Source of the DNA: Crocosphaera chwakensis CCY0110
GTDB lineage: Bacteria; Cyanobacteriota; Cyanobacteriia; Cyanobacteriales; Microcystaceae
Length of the DNA stretch: 12,608 nucleotides
NCBI RefSeq assembly: GCF_000169335.1
Contig: NZ_AAXW01000094.1
Coordinates: 1-12,608 of the forward strand
Direction: 5' to 3'
The translations under genes and the position numbers were made by a program. Each line of letters opens with the position of its first letter. The stretch's first letter is position 1. The notes under the pieces are model-generated. The model did not search any database and was not told the DNA's origin. It saw only the letters and a program-made list of their open reading frames with translations. Below, in pieces: positions 7,701-12,414 of this stretch.

Positions 7701-8146
7701 GGAATTTGTATATTGTACCGGTCCGCGATGGCTTCTGCGATCGCCCTTGGCACTCTCAAGGCAAATACTTCTGTCGGAACCTTGGGGGGATGCTCATATT
7801 TGATGGGCTTTTGTTTACGTTCAGTAGGATGAGGATCAAAGCCATCGTTTTTAGTGACCATCCTCGGTTTATCAGGTTTAAAGCACCCCCATAGAGATTC
7901 ATAACCAGTCAGTAAATCGATTCCATTGCAGTACCAACCACCCAGTTCCCAATGTTCACAGCGACGCAAATATCCTGCTGATAACCGCCCATCGTTTCGT
8001 CTGGGTAAATCGTCACTGTACAAAAGTTGTTCGTGAGGGTTAGTTCCTGACAGCGATCGCACATTTAAGCCCACGATCTCTGGGTCTACACCCGAACCTT
8101 GTACCCATTCGGTGAAATGCTTTTCTTCGATTCTGTAGTTATTCAT
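4781..8146 (-). CDS. Plasmid replication protein, CyRepA1 family (TOPRIM-like primase plus helicase, 1121 aa)
   Basis: Probable plasmid replication initiator. The N-terminal half carries a DUF3854/TOPRIM-like domain with ITEGAKKA (Glu170), GFDSD (Asp230, Asp232) and KGVDDLI (269-275), as in primase-type active sites. A P-loop ATPase/helicase region follows: Walker A KARKGRGKT (334-342, Lys341), Walker B ALVIIDEIEQ (Asp423-Glu424) and a late motif QTLARVR (634-640) with an arginine suited to ATP hydrolysis. The order and length fit the cyanobacterial CyRepA1 replication proteins, such as the one on Synechocystis pSYSA. The open frame extends to a TTG at 8287. I chose ATG 8146 (MNNYRIEEKHFTEWVQ) because the EKHFTEWVQGSGV stretch fits my recollection of how these proteins begin, and because the extra 47 codons cover a tandem repeat and look non-conserved. 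No Shine-Dalgarno precedes it. The gene is GC-richer than its surroundings and intact. Confidence 0.9.
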   Translation of the reverse strand: MNNYRIEEKHFTEWVQGSGVDPEIVGLNVRSLSGTNPHEQLLYSDDLPRRNDGRLSAGYLRRCEHWELGGWYCNGIDLLTGYESLWGCFKPDKPRMVTKNDGFDPHPTERKQKPIKYEHPPKVPTEVFALRVPRAIAEAIADRYNIQIPEEAEFWQWVIDHPEIPIVITEGAKKAGALLSAGYCAIASPGIYNGYRQPKDEAGKKTGKPYLIPQLQVLAQLGREFYFGFDSDNKIKTITNVNKAIEKTAKLLEEQGCTCKVIEWSNEHKGVDDLIVAKGVEAFDEAYEQAKSIALWKVARLKQLSYKVFVQIDPTLRYLPQINIPDVIKLIGIKARKGRGKTHQMEDLVAEAIYEGRTVLVLSHRRQLVANLCDRFGIDNVNGFRSSETGGKLGYGLCIDSLRQNSQARFRPHEWADALVIIDEIEQFVWHLLSADTDIKHHRVEILRNFQELLQVVFGSKRGQLLVADADLSDVSLDYIRSLVEKPPEPYIIHQPYDASTITDAEKWDIINYNQPNCQRLVADLIEHIERGGKPFICLSGQKKESIFGTTNIETKLKERFPDHKILRIDSESLGDPEHPAFGCIERINEVLNEYDIVISSSAIETGVSIDLRGHFTSVWGLACGVTSDNAVCQTLARVRENIPRYLWVSKVGFNKIGNGTTNVKELFTKEKEKTLAHIQLLLETEEYEINGINTEFQNRALWCWARMAIRINLGMISYRASVLDYLAAEGHSIHEVDGVTEAVGGQYLDPVFALENLNHTIKDQEDNETTSDIPEVNRFNQAWFMAQQIYLAIIDIAINRYHDKELPPNEFKKQKTQQAKDIKPELKQISFNNCSAHHRYVSSVSILNDREFSELSRRQNRTREDRARLEKTYICRKYNVEDVSPELVALESTGVYSGLRLHYYLTVGRPYLSRKERHRLEKFLTEGQGCLFSPDFNRFNYAQKIYLLDFLAVLPLLHKTQVHQDDPDIQRLAHKSKQYAHIIRDVFHITIKLDDAPMVIYKKLLKPLGIFKLKRLGRFGERGDRHYTYANPDLSDRNQLFERWLASEEPLPKDDPDVVRWALRVLERLESPARNFIDGEAASKFIKAVEQKVVQHLDQIEAVCHGWANRFFAAFNFAIA
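5033..8060. repeat. HIP1 octamer cluster inside rep
   Basis: GCGATCGC occurs at 5033-5040, 5069-5076, 7022-7029, 7587-7594, 7737-7744 and 8053-8060. A seventh copy is at 11993-12000, within the last codons of the 96-residue protein gene. HIP1 is a hallmark of many cyanobacterial genomes. Its near absence from the AT-rich flanks mirrors the composition contrast. Confidence 0.95.
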
Positions 8147-8151
8147 AATTG

Positions 8152-8174
8152 TTGCAGAGATTGATTGCAGAGAT
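8152..8174. repeat. Tandem 13-bp repeat just upstream of the rep start
   Basis: TTGCAGAGAT occurs at 8152-8161 and again at 8165-8174, a 13-bp period, beginning 6 bp upstream of the preferred ATG at 8146. It covers the place where a ribosome or an antisense RNA would bind. Confidence 0.75.
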
Positions 8175-8278
8175 ATTTTTTGGCATGACAAACTAGAACC
8201 GCCCATAAAGACAGTTCGACATGGAACATCCGTCGCCATTCGACGATATTCAAACGTAAAGTTTGTTAGAGATTGATC

Positions 8279-8341
8279 ATTAATCAATTTCTAACAATAT
8301 TCAAAGCCATACAGCGATAGCTGTAGCTAATTAATCAATTT
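8279..8341. repeat. 12-bp direct repeat around a small hairpin in the rep leader
   Basis: ATTAATCAATTT occurs at 8279-8290 and 8330-8341. Between the copies ACAGC (8311-8315) pairs with GCTGT (8320-8324) across GATA. An inverted TTGATTAA core follows at 8375-8382. These could be iteron-like sites, but AT-rich repeats of this size can arise by chance. Confidence 0.5.
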
Positions 8342-8423
8342 TCGAGTAATTTAATAGCTCTGCTCTTGTGAGTCTTGATTAACCCTTCAAAAAGCAGAAT
8401 TATTCGAGATTATAATTTGTCGA

Positions 8424-8474
8424 CTAAACATAGGTATCCTGTCCCAAAATTCTGTTAGCCAAAATTTTGAGCAA
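8424..8474 (-). other. Second leader mini-ORF (16 codons, TTG start)
   Basis: On the minus strand GAGGA (8479-8483) precedes TTG at 8474 by 4 nt and opens MLKILANRILGQDTYV, stopping with TAG at 8424-8426. The Shine-Dalgarno and the protein-like composition are suggestive. The TTG start and short length keep confidence low. If translated it would lie between the MTRL leader and rep. Confidence 0.3.
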
Positions 8475-8501
8475 AAAATCCTCTATCCCACGAATATAGT
8501 G

Positions 8502-8538
8502 CTAGAATATTTCTAGTGGTGGGTTAAAGATTTTAACC
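8502..8538. repeat. Two adjacent stem-loops in the rep leader
   Basis: CTAGAA (8502-8507) pairs with TTCTAG (8511-8516) across TAT. GGTTAAA (8522-8528) pairs with TTTAACC (8532-8538) across GAT. On the plus strand the second stem is followed by TTTTTC and could weakly terminate a plus-strand (antisense) transcript. On the minus strand both would form in the rep leader just after the MTRL mini-ORF. Confidence 0.6.
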
Positions 8539-8553
8539 TTTTTCAGAAGCCAA

Positions 8554-8598
8554 TTATAATCTCGTCATCTTTTCACCTCCTTCTTTGAATGGGGTGAA
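8554..8598 (-). promoter_or_regulatory. Four-codon leader ORF with near-perfect Shine-Dalgarno inside a hairpin
   Basis: On the minus strand AGGAGGTGA (8581-8573), complementary to the 16S anti-Shine-Dalgarno, is followed after AAAG by ATG ACG AGA TTA TAA (8568-8554), encoding MTRL. The Shine-Dalgarno strand GAGGTGAA (8579-8572) can pair with TTCACCCC (8598-8591), an 8-bp stem with one G-U pair and an 11-nt loop, so ribosome access could be switched. It lies about 410 nt before the rep ATG. A leader peptide or standby-ribosome role in rep control is inferred. The signal stands out because rep itself lacks any Shine-Dalgarno. Confidence 0.6.
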
Positions 8599-8764
8599 TC
8601 GTCAAGAAACAACTAAAGAACCCGTTTCCGCGAAACGTCGTCCATCAGCTTGTCAGGGCTAAAAGGGGACGGCGATTTTGCGTTTGGGGGGACTTTGTGA
8701 TTTTCTGTATTTGATTCACATTTACTACCTGGGTAAACCGGGCTTCTCTAATGATACCCCGTAA
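8585..8764 (+). other. Plus-strand reading frame with one internal stop, antisense to the rep leader
   Basis: From TTG 8585 the frame reads LNGVNRQETTKEPVSAKRRP then SACQG and TAA (8660-8662). The same frame continues as KGTAILRLGGLCDFLYLI then HIYYLGKPGFSNDTP to TAA at 8762-8764. It is GC-richer than the surroundings and looks protein-like, but has no Shine-Dalgarno and only TTG or GTG starts. It may be a decayed gene fragment, a real short peptide, or a by-product of a conserved structured RNA on the other strand. I cannot assign a family. Confidence 0.3.
8623..8637. repeat. GC-rich hairpin in the candidate origin
   Basis: CGTTTC (8623-8628) pairs exactly with GAAACG (8632-8637) across CGC. 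It is the strongest small hairpin of the GC-richer block and lies about 25 bp upstream, on the minus strand, of the sequestered leader Shine-Dalgarno. Confidence 0.55.
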
Positions 8765-8841
8765 TCACCCTGAGAGAAGAACAAAATTGCTAAAACTTGA
8801 TATTCTCCCAGGATAGAGATATGGGGGGTTTTCTATATCCG

Positions 8842-8873
8842 TTGAGGAAAAGATGAACCTCAATGAATACTAA
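8842..8873 (+). other. Plus-strand mini-ORF (six codons) with Shine-Dalgarno in a hairpin
   Basis: GAGG (8844-8847), AAAAG, then ATG at 8853 opens MNLNEY, ended by TAA 8871-8873. TTGAGG (8842-8847) pairs with CCTCAA (8858-8863), so the Shine-Dalgarno is again in a stem whose loop holds the ATG. This resembles the minus-strand leader at 8554-8598. No plus-strand gene follows, so its meaning is unclear. Confidence 0.3.
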
Positions 8874-9012
8874 TTGCCTCAATTAATATTAAGCAATCAG
8901 AGAAACCGTGATTGAAAAAATAGAGAACTACAATGGAGCAATAGGATACAAACTACTCGATTTAACTAAATTATTGATTAGTAACTTTACGAGATAGTTC
9001 CTAATGCACATA

Positions 9013-9032
9013 TCGTACCGTACTTAGTACGA
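9013..9032. repeat. Small inverted repeat upstream of the Ycf66 terminator
   Basis: TCGTAC (9013-9018) is complementary to GTACGA (9027-9032). A nested alternative pairs CGTAC (9019-9023) with GTACG (9027-9031) across TTA. It could be a protein-binding site in the candidate origin. Confidence 0.45.
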
Positions 9033-9085
9033 AAAAGTCAATACAAATGTATAAGTATTTTTGTTCTTAAATTAATCTTAACCAT

Positions 9086-9110
9086 AAAAAAACACCACTT
9101 TATTGTGGTG
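9086..9110 (-). terminator. Intrinsic terminator after the Ycf66-family gene
   Basis: On the minus strand CACCAC, AATAAA and GTGGTG form a 6-bp GC-rich stem (9093-9110), followed directly by seven T (9092-9086). It lies 25 bp after the stop of the Ycf66-family gene and marks the end of the long minus-strand gene series from the right side, insulating it from rep. Confidence 0.85.
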
Positions 9111-9134
9111 AAAAATATATTAATGAAAATTTTT

Positions 9135-9479
9135 TTAGTCTTTGGTTTGTACTGAATTTAAAGTAGAGCTTTGTCGTCTTCTGAGGAACAGGGTTTCTGT
9201 ACTTACAGCACACAACAAACTTACAGCGATTAAACTACCCCACGGCAATAAAAACCCTTCTTGAAAGAAAAATATCAATCCGACTAACATTTCCAAAGCT
9301 GCTATAAAAATATCCCAATCTCTCGACCATTGGCTATTGTGAATTCTGAGATAATATGTTGACAAACCTAATAAAAAAAACATAATTCCGACAACATTTA
9401 GAAGATTGAGAGAGGTCAAAATATCCCAATCTTTTTTAAATGATTGAATTATGTTATAGATTAGTTCTTGTTTAATCAC
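9135..9479 (-). CDS. Ycf66-family membrane protein (114 aa)
   Basis: Residues 27-100 follow the Ycf66 pattern: a first membrane segment (27-44) ending in YYLR, a short loop with SRDWDIF (52-58), a second segment ending in the FFQEG turn (71-75, compare FQGW in typical members), and a third segment (79-98) ending in ETLFLR. Ycf66 proteins are small membrane proteins of cyanobacteria and plastids whose function is unknown. Here the 26 residues before the first segment (IYNIIQSFKKDWDILTSLN) are longer than usual, and the C-terminus is a short polar tail. The start is GTG at 9479 with an excellent Shine-Dalgarno, AGGAGG at 9485-9490, five bases upstream. It is the last gene before a strong terminator. 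A copy outside the chromosome is unusual. Confidence 0.75.
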   Translation of the reverse strand: MIKQELIYNIIQSFKKDWDILTSLNLLNVVGIMFFLLGLSTYYLRIHNSQWSRDWDIFIAALEMLVGLIFFFQEGFLLPWGSLIAVSLLCAVSTETLFLRRRQSSTLNSVQTKD

Positions 9480-9504
9480 TTTTACCTCCTAATTTTGTTT
9501 TTGA

Positions 9505-9654
9505 TTATTCTAAATAATAACAAATAACTATATTTTCGGGTAGATTATCTTGAGAGATTTTTTTGTATTGAAAAGACTCAGAAAAAGGAATAACCAAAAC
9601 TTTGTCTCCACATTGTAAAGTTAAAGAACGAGATATTAAAATTCGACTTTTTCT
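9505..9654 (-). pseudogene. C-terminal remnant related to the 96-aa protein at 11987-12277
   Basis: The frame is open from after a TGA at 9655 to TAA 9505-9507 but has no usable start codon. It reads ILISRSLTLQCGDKVLVIPF and ends NLPENIVICYYLE. This parallels the C-terminal half of the 96-residue protein: SLKLKCGDQFFSI ... ENVINC-type ending (EDEVINCDRL). Both share SL-x-L-x-CGD, a hydrophobic pair before Ile, and a closing V-I-x-C. The N-terminal membrane anchor or signal peptide is missing. Its 5' part overlaps the end of the disrupted membrane-protein gene in another frame. It is probably a deletion remnant, though expression by frameshifting from upstream is conceivable. Confidence 0.55.
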
Positions 9655-10248
9655 TCATTGGACAAATCAATTTGTAAAAGTTCCATCCAAAAAACTGTAG
9701 CACAACTGCCTAAAATTAAACCAGGAATAATATAAAAAATGCCTAAAACGATAAAACTCAAAATAAAAGATTCTGGCTCATCAAGAACAAAATCACTGGG
9801 GTTACAATTTTTGTTATCTATAACTTCCCAATAATATATAAATCCTGTCCACAAAATACATCCAGTAATGATTGTAGACAAATATAAAAACTTCATCGAT
9901 TGCTCCATCGATAAACCCCCAGTTACATCACCATAAACATCAAAATCTTCTTTTACACTTTTTTGGATAAATTCTAGTATTAGAGCAAAAAAAGTAATTA
10001 TCCCTCCCGACAAAAGAATGTAACTAATACCTAACATAAATTGATCCCAAAAAGTAGGAATTGCTTCTTTTATTTGTTGAGGAGAAAGTTGCGAACATAG
10101 GGATCTAGTATCAAAATCGAACCCTAGAATATATAATATGCCATAATTAGAGAGAAAAGACTACAAAGAGTAGCGAAAGTAAAGAATATTGCTCTACCAG
10201 ATTCCGTATTTTGATAAAAGATTTAAGTATTAATTTTGAGTTTTTCAT
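9636..10248 (-). pseudogene. Membrane-protein gene broken by at least two frameshifts
   Basis: From ATG 10037 an intact 133-codon frame encodes three membrane segments (residues 3-23, 49-70, 90-116). That frame is open upstream without a start, adding GFDFDTRSLCSQLSPQQIKE and AIPTFWDQF directly before the Met. Further upstream another frame reads NTESGRAIFFTFATLCSLFS then LIMAYYIF, an obvious additional membrane segment. A third frame starts at ATG 10248 with MKNSKLILKSF. The pieces line up as one gene for a four-segment membrane protein of about 200 residues with frameshifts near 10115-10150 and 10210-10225. Translation from ATG 10037 of a shortened protein remains possible. The family is not recognised. 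Confidence 0.7.
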
Positions 10249-10271
10249 GGATAAAAAAAAGTAGATGTTTC

Positions 10272-10484
10272 CTAATTCTTTTTTTCAAGACTTTCAAGAA
10301 CTAATTTTTCTACGACTTCGATTGTTTCTAAAAGAGACTTAGAAGACCCATAGGAAGCATAATAATTATCATTTCTCAAATCCCAAGGAGATACAGCTAT
10401 AACAACATCCCAACCCAGAGGATTAGAGGAAATTTTTATACTCCATCCTTTGCTAGTTAGTTCCTTAATTTTTTGTTCTAACAC
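10272..10484 (-). CDS. Small hypothetical protein (70 aa)
   Basis: The start is GTG at 10484, supported by AGAGGA at 10491-10496 with 6 bases of spacing. The product reads as helix, strand, strand, helix: LEQKIKELTSKGWSIKIS, LGWDVVIAVSPWDLRND, YYASYGSSKSLLETIEVVEK and a Leu/Glu/Lys-rich C-terminal helix. This suggests a compact soluble alpha/beta fold that may dimerise. There is no membrane segment. It lies 37 bp after the 300-residue gene and 23 bp before the disrupted membrane-protein gene, so it is probably co-transcribed with both. The family is not recognised. Confidence 0.65.
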   Translation of the reverse strand: MLEQKIKELTSKGWSIKISSNPLGWDVVIAVSPWDLRNDNYYASYGSSKSLLETIEVVEKLVLESLEKKN

Positions 10485-10521
10485 AATAAATCCTCTATTT
10501 CTAAAAAGTTAAACCATCAAG

Positions 10522-11424
10522 TTATCTAGGAAAGTCTAGAGAACGCGAGCGCATTTCTACAATTAACCAAAGAAAACGGTAGAACAAACCCAAACCCAAA
10601 AATACTAATATATTAAATAAAAGTTCTATGTCAAGAAAACCTGAGATTATTATTAACAAAAAAGTTAAGATTATTCCACTTAACAGGAATTTGTTTTCTG
10701 TTCTGCCTATCCAATAATCATTAAGCATCTGAGGGCAGAAAAAAGTATCTATTTTTATCAAGCATTTTGCTAAACATAGCCAAAATAACATTTCTTTTTC
10801 ATTTATTTTAATAGCTGATAGTATAATCTTAGAAGAACTTATTATTAATGAGTCAAAATAAATGAATGTTCCTTTTTTGGCAACATGAACAATATTATTA
10901 TTACGTTCTACCACGAAATGTAACTCTAAATCTTCGTATTTTTTTTCTAAGTAATTTGAGTATTCACTAGCTACTTTTTCATTGAAGAAAATTAATTTAG
11001 TTGAATCATTTTCTTCGTAAACTACAAATGGTGGTAGTTGGAATTTGAAAATCTTGTAGGGTCTAAAGTTATCTTTATTATTATATTTCCAAAGCTCATC
11101 AGGGAAGTTTTTGTAATCATAATCTAAAGCTTTCTCAACAATTTTTATATCTTTATTAAAAGTTAGTTCAGATAAACGAGTAAAGGATTTGTAGACGAAA
11201 TACCAAGTAGATTCATCAAAAACTCTTAAATTATCTTGCATTAATGCTCTATCAAGTTTCTGATGCTTTCTGAGAGTTTCTATACCTTGCTGGTAAACAG
11301 TATCTAAATAATTTTCTACTTCCTTAGTATAGAACGACAATTTAGTGACATCTCTATTGAACAAGGTAGCTAAACAAAATAATAAAGATTCGGTGTAATT
11401 AAGGGTTTTAATTTTAGTTTTCAT
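10522..11424 (-). CDS. Hypothetical protein with C-terminal membrane hairpin (300 aa)
   Basis: About 240 residues of soluble sequence come first: a helical N-terminal part with LNYTESLLFCLATLFN and WYFVYKSFTRLSELTF, then a beta-rich middle with FKFQLPPFVVYEEND and HFVVERNNNIVHVAKKG. Two hydrophobic segments (246-263 and 266-289) then form a tight membrane hairpin, and a basic tail ends the protein (MRSRSLDFPR). The soluble domain is thus tethered to the membrane by its C-terminus, most likely facing the cytoplasm. Its ATG overlaps the stop of the upstream 171-residue gene by 11 bp, a sign of translational coupling and perhaps of a protein pair. I do not recognise the family. Confidence 0.75.
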   Translation of the reverse strand: MKTKIKTLNYTESLLFCLATLFNRDVTKLSFYTKEVENYLDTVYQQGIETLRKHQKLDRALMQDNLRVFDESTWYFVYKSFTRLSELTFNKDIKIVEKALDYDYKNFPDELWKYNNKDNFRPYKIFKFQLPPFVVYEENDSTKLIFFNEKVASEYSNYLEKKYEDLELHFVVERNNNIVHVAKKGTFIYFDSLIISSSKIILSAIKINEKEMLFWLCLAKCLIKIDTFFCPQMLNDYWIGRTENKFLLSGIILTFLLIIISGFLDIELLFNILVFLGLGLFYRFLWLIVEMRSRSLDFPR

Positions 11425-11929
11425 GCTTATATATCCAATTAATAATCAAGGTTTCATATTCATTAATTTTATTGTTCATTTTAAAGTCAAGAAAATCTGA
11501 ATATTTTTCTAAAAAATGAATTAAATAATCCCAAATAATAAATTTAGCCAAACTATCATTTTTTACTTTTTTCGGAGCTAATAGCCACAGTAAATATCGT
11601 TTGAATTTTTGGAAGGTCACGTTACGAATACCCTCTTTTCTCCAGTATCTGAATTCTAACTCTTCTGCAAGAGAAAATTCAATGAATGTAAACTTTGTTA
11701 ATCTGAATTCATCTTTCCTGTACGCTAGTTTAGCTGGTTCAGAGACAGATTTTTCTATTACTGCTTTAACTAACTCGTTAATGTTTCTAGCAGCTATTAG
11801 GGGTCGATTCTCTAGTCTCCATGAATAAATGTTATCAATATCTTTGAGTAGTTGATTTAGTTCTTTGGTAATTTGAGAGTAATCATAATCTAATATTTTT
11901 TGTGATTGAAAGGAATTAAATTTAACCAT
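11414..11929 (-). CDS. Hypothetical soluble protein (171 aa), full-length member of a duplicated gene pair
   Basis: The product is helical and rich in aromatic and charged residues, without membrane segments: MVKFNSFQSQKILDYDYSQI, a coiled N-terminal region to about residue 40, then ENRPLIAARNINELVKAVIE, and a basic, Trp-rich second half (RYLLWLLAPKKVKND, FIIWDYLIHFLEKY). It overlaps the downstream 300-residue gene by 11 bp, so the two proteins may act together. The first 138 bp of this gene recur at 12457-12594, where a second copy is truncated. No Shine-Dalgarno is seen. The family is not recognised. Retention of the pair's coding capacity in this copy suggests that it is the functional one. 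Confidence 0.75.
   Translation of the reverse strand: MVKFNSFQSQKILDYDYSQITKELNQLLKDIDNIYSWRLENRPLIAARNINELVKAVIEKSVSEPAKLAYRKDEFRLTKFTFIEFSLAEELEFRYWRKEGIRNVTFQKFKRYLLWLLAPKKVKNDSLAKFIIWDYLIHFLEKYSDFLDFKMNNKINEYETLIINWIYKHEN
11792..11929. repeat. 138-bp imperfect direct repeat, copy 1 (copy 2 at 12457-12594)
   Basis: The 5' part of the 11414-11929 gene aligns without gaps to 12457-12594. By hand count about 123 of 138 positions match. Differences cluster at the start-codon end. Beyond 11792, and correspondingly beyond 12457, the similarity stops abruptly. Confidence 0.9.
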
Positions 11930-11986
11930 TTTTATTTTGATTAACTATTATTAAAAATTTTCAATTTAATAACTAAGTTTATTTTT

Positions 11987-12277
11987 CTACAAGCGATCGC
12001 AGTTAATAACCTCGTCTTCAGAAAACTCGAAGTTACCTGTTATTTGAGCTACATCTTTTGAATCTATGCTAAAAAATTGATCGCCACATTTTAGCTTAAG
12101 CGAATCTTGTTCTTCTAATTTTTCTAAAGTTAACTCAGACAAAGAAAAAGTTTGGTCTGGGTACTGAGAAAAATTGACAAAAACTGTAGTTTCGTCTTTA
12201 GCAATACCTTCCAAAATTAACCAACCAAAGCTAAATACTAGAAATAAAACTGGTATCATACATCCTTCTTTCAACAT
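11987..12277 (-). CDS. Small exported or membrane-anchored hypothetical protein (96 aa)
   Basis: Residues 7-24 (MIPVLFLVFSFGWLILEG) form a hydrophobic N-terminal segment that could be an uncleaved anchor or a signal peptide. The remaining 70 residues are acidic and beta-prone: ETTVFVNFSQYPDQTFSLSE, then SLKLKCGDQFFSIDSKD, and a final EDEVINCDRL. Cys64 and Cys93 could form a disulfide if the domain is extracytoplasmic. The start is ATG 12277 with AGAGG about 8 bases upstream; ATG 12259 is an alternative. The last codons contain a HIP1 site. A remnant of a related protein survives at 9505-9654. The function is unknown. It lies between the truncated and the full copy of the duplicated gene. Confidence 0.7.
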   Translation of the reverse strand: MLKEGCMIPVLFLVFSFGWLILEGIAKDETTVFVNFSQYPDQTFSLSELTLEKLEEQDSLKLKCGDQFFSIDSKDVAQITGNFEFSEDEVINCDRL

Positions 12278-12414
12278 AATGGTTTCCTCTTGAATTTAGT
12301 TTTATGATTTATTTATTGTAATTGATTATTAAACTAACTATTTCCAACATTTTAGTATCTTCTATCAGCCTTTTTTCTACTTAATTAGAATTTTAATTAA
12401 CTGACAAATATATC

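Larger units (their letters stand above)
8405..8564. repeat. 13-bp inverted repeat with 134-bp spacing, each arm holding opposed -10-like hexamers
   Basis: CGAGATTATAATT (8405-8417) is exactly reverse-complementary to AATTATAATCTCG (8552-8564). Each arm contains TATAAT on the plus strand (8411-8416, 8555-8560) and also TATAAT on the minus strand (8409-8414, 8553-8558). No good -35 box lies at 17 bp for the minus-strand hexamers; the plus-strand 8555 hexamer has TTTAAC at the right distance. The repeat could be a pair of regulator or Rep binding sites overlapping promoters. Confidence 0.7.
8288..9084. other. Gene-free rep leader and candidate origin/copy-control region
   Basis: About 800 bp between rep and the Ycf66 terminator hold no conventional gene on either strand. 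The stretch carries a dense set of inverted repeats, mini-ORFs with good ribosome-binding sites on both strands, and a block near 8590-8780 that is clearly GC-richer than its surroundings, including G-runs at 8665-8668 and 8686-8691. Plasmid rep genes are commonly preceded by the origin and by an untranslated leader targeted by an antisense RNA; in pSYSA of Synechocystis an abundant antisense RNA and RNase E processing act on the rep transcript. That function is inferred here from position and structure, not shown. Confidence 0.55.

Noticed and set aside
8573..8582. TCACCTCCTT on the plus strand, identical to the 3' end of 16S rRNA
   Set aside because: The match is limited to the anti-Shine-Dalgarno core and flanking bases do not resemble 16S. 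It is simply the complement of the strong minus-strand Shine-Dalgarno.
8908..8997. Plus-strand GTG ORF of 29 codons (VIEKIENYNGAIGYKLLDLT...)
   Set aside because: It has no convincing Shine-Dalgarno and a non-ATG start, and short open frames of this size are expected in the region. The composition is protein-like, so it is only noted.
11601..11828. Plus-strand ORF of 75 codons opposite the 171-aa gene
   Set aside because: Antisense to a gene supported by a conserved paralogous copy; no independent evidence.
12278..12414. Possible hairpin TTAATTA/TAATTAA near 12381-12400
   Set aside because: A seven-base A/T-only pairing in very AT-rich DNA is expected by chance, and no gene boundary requires it.
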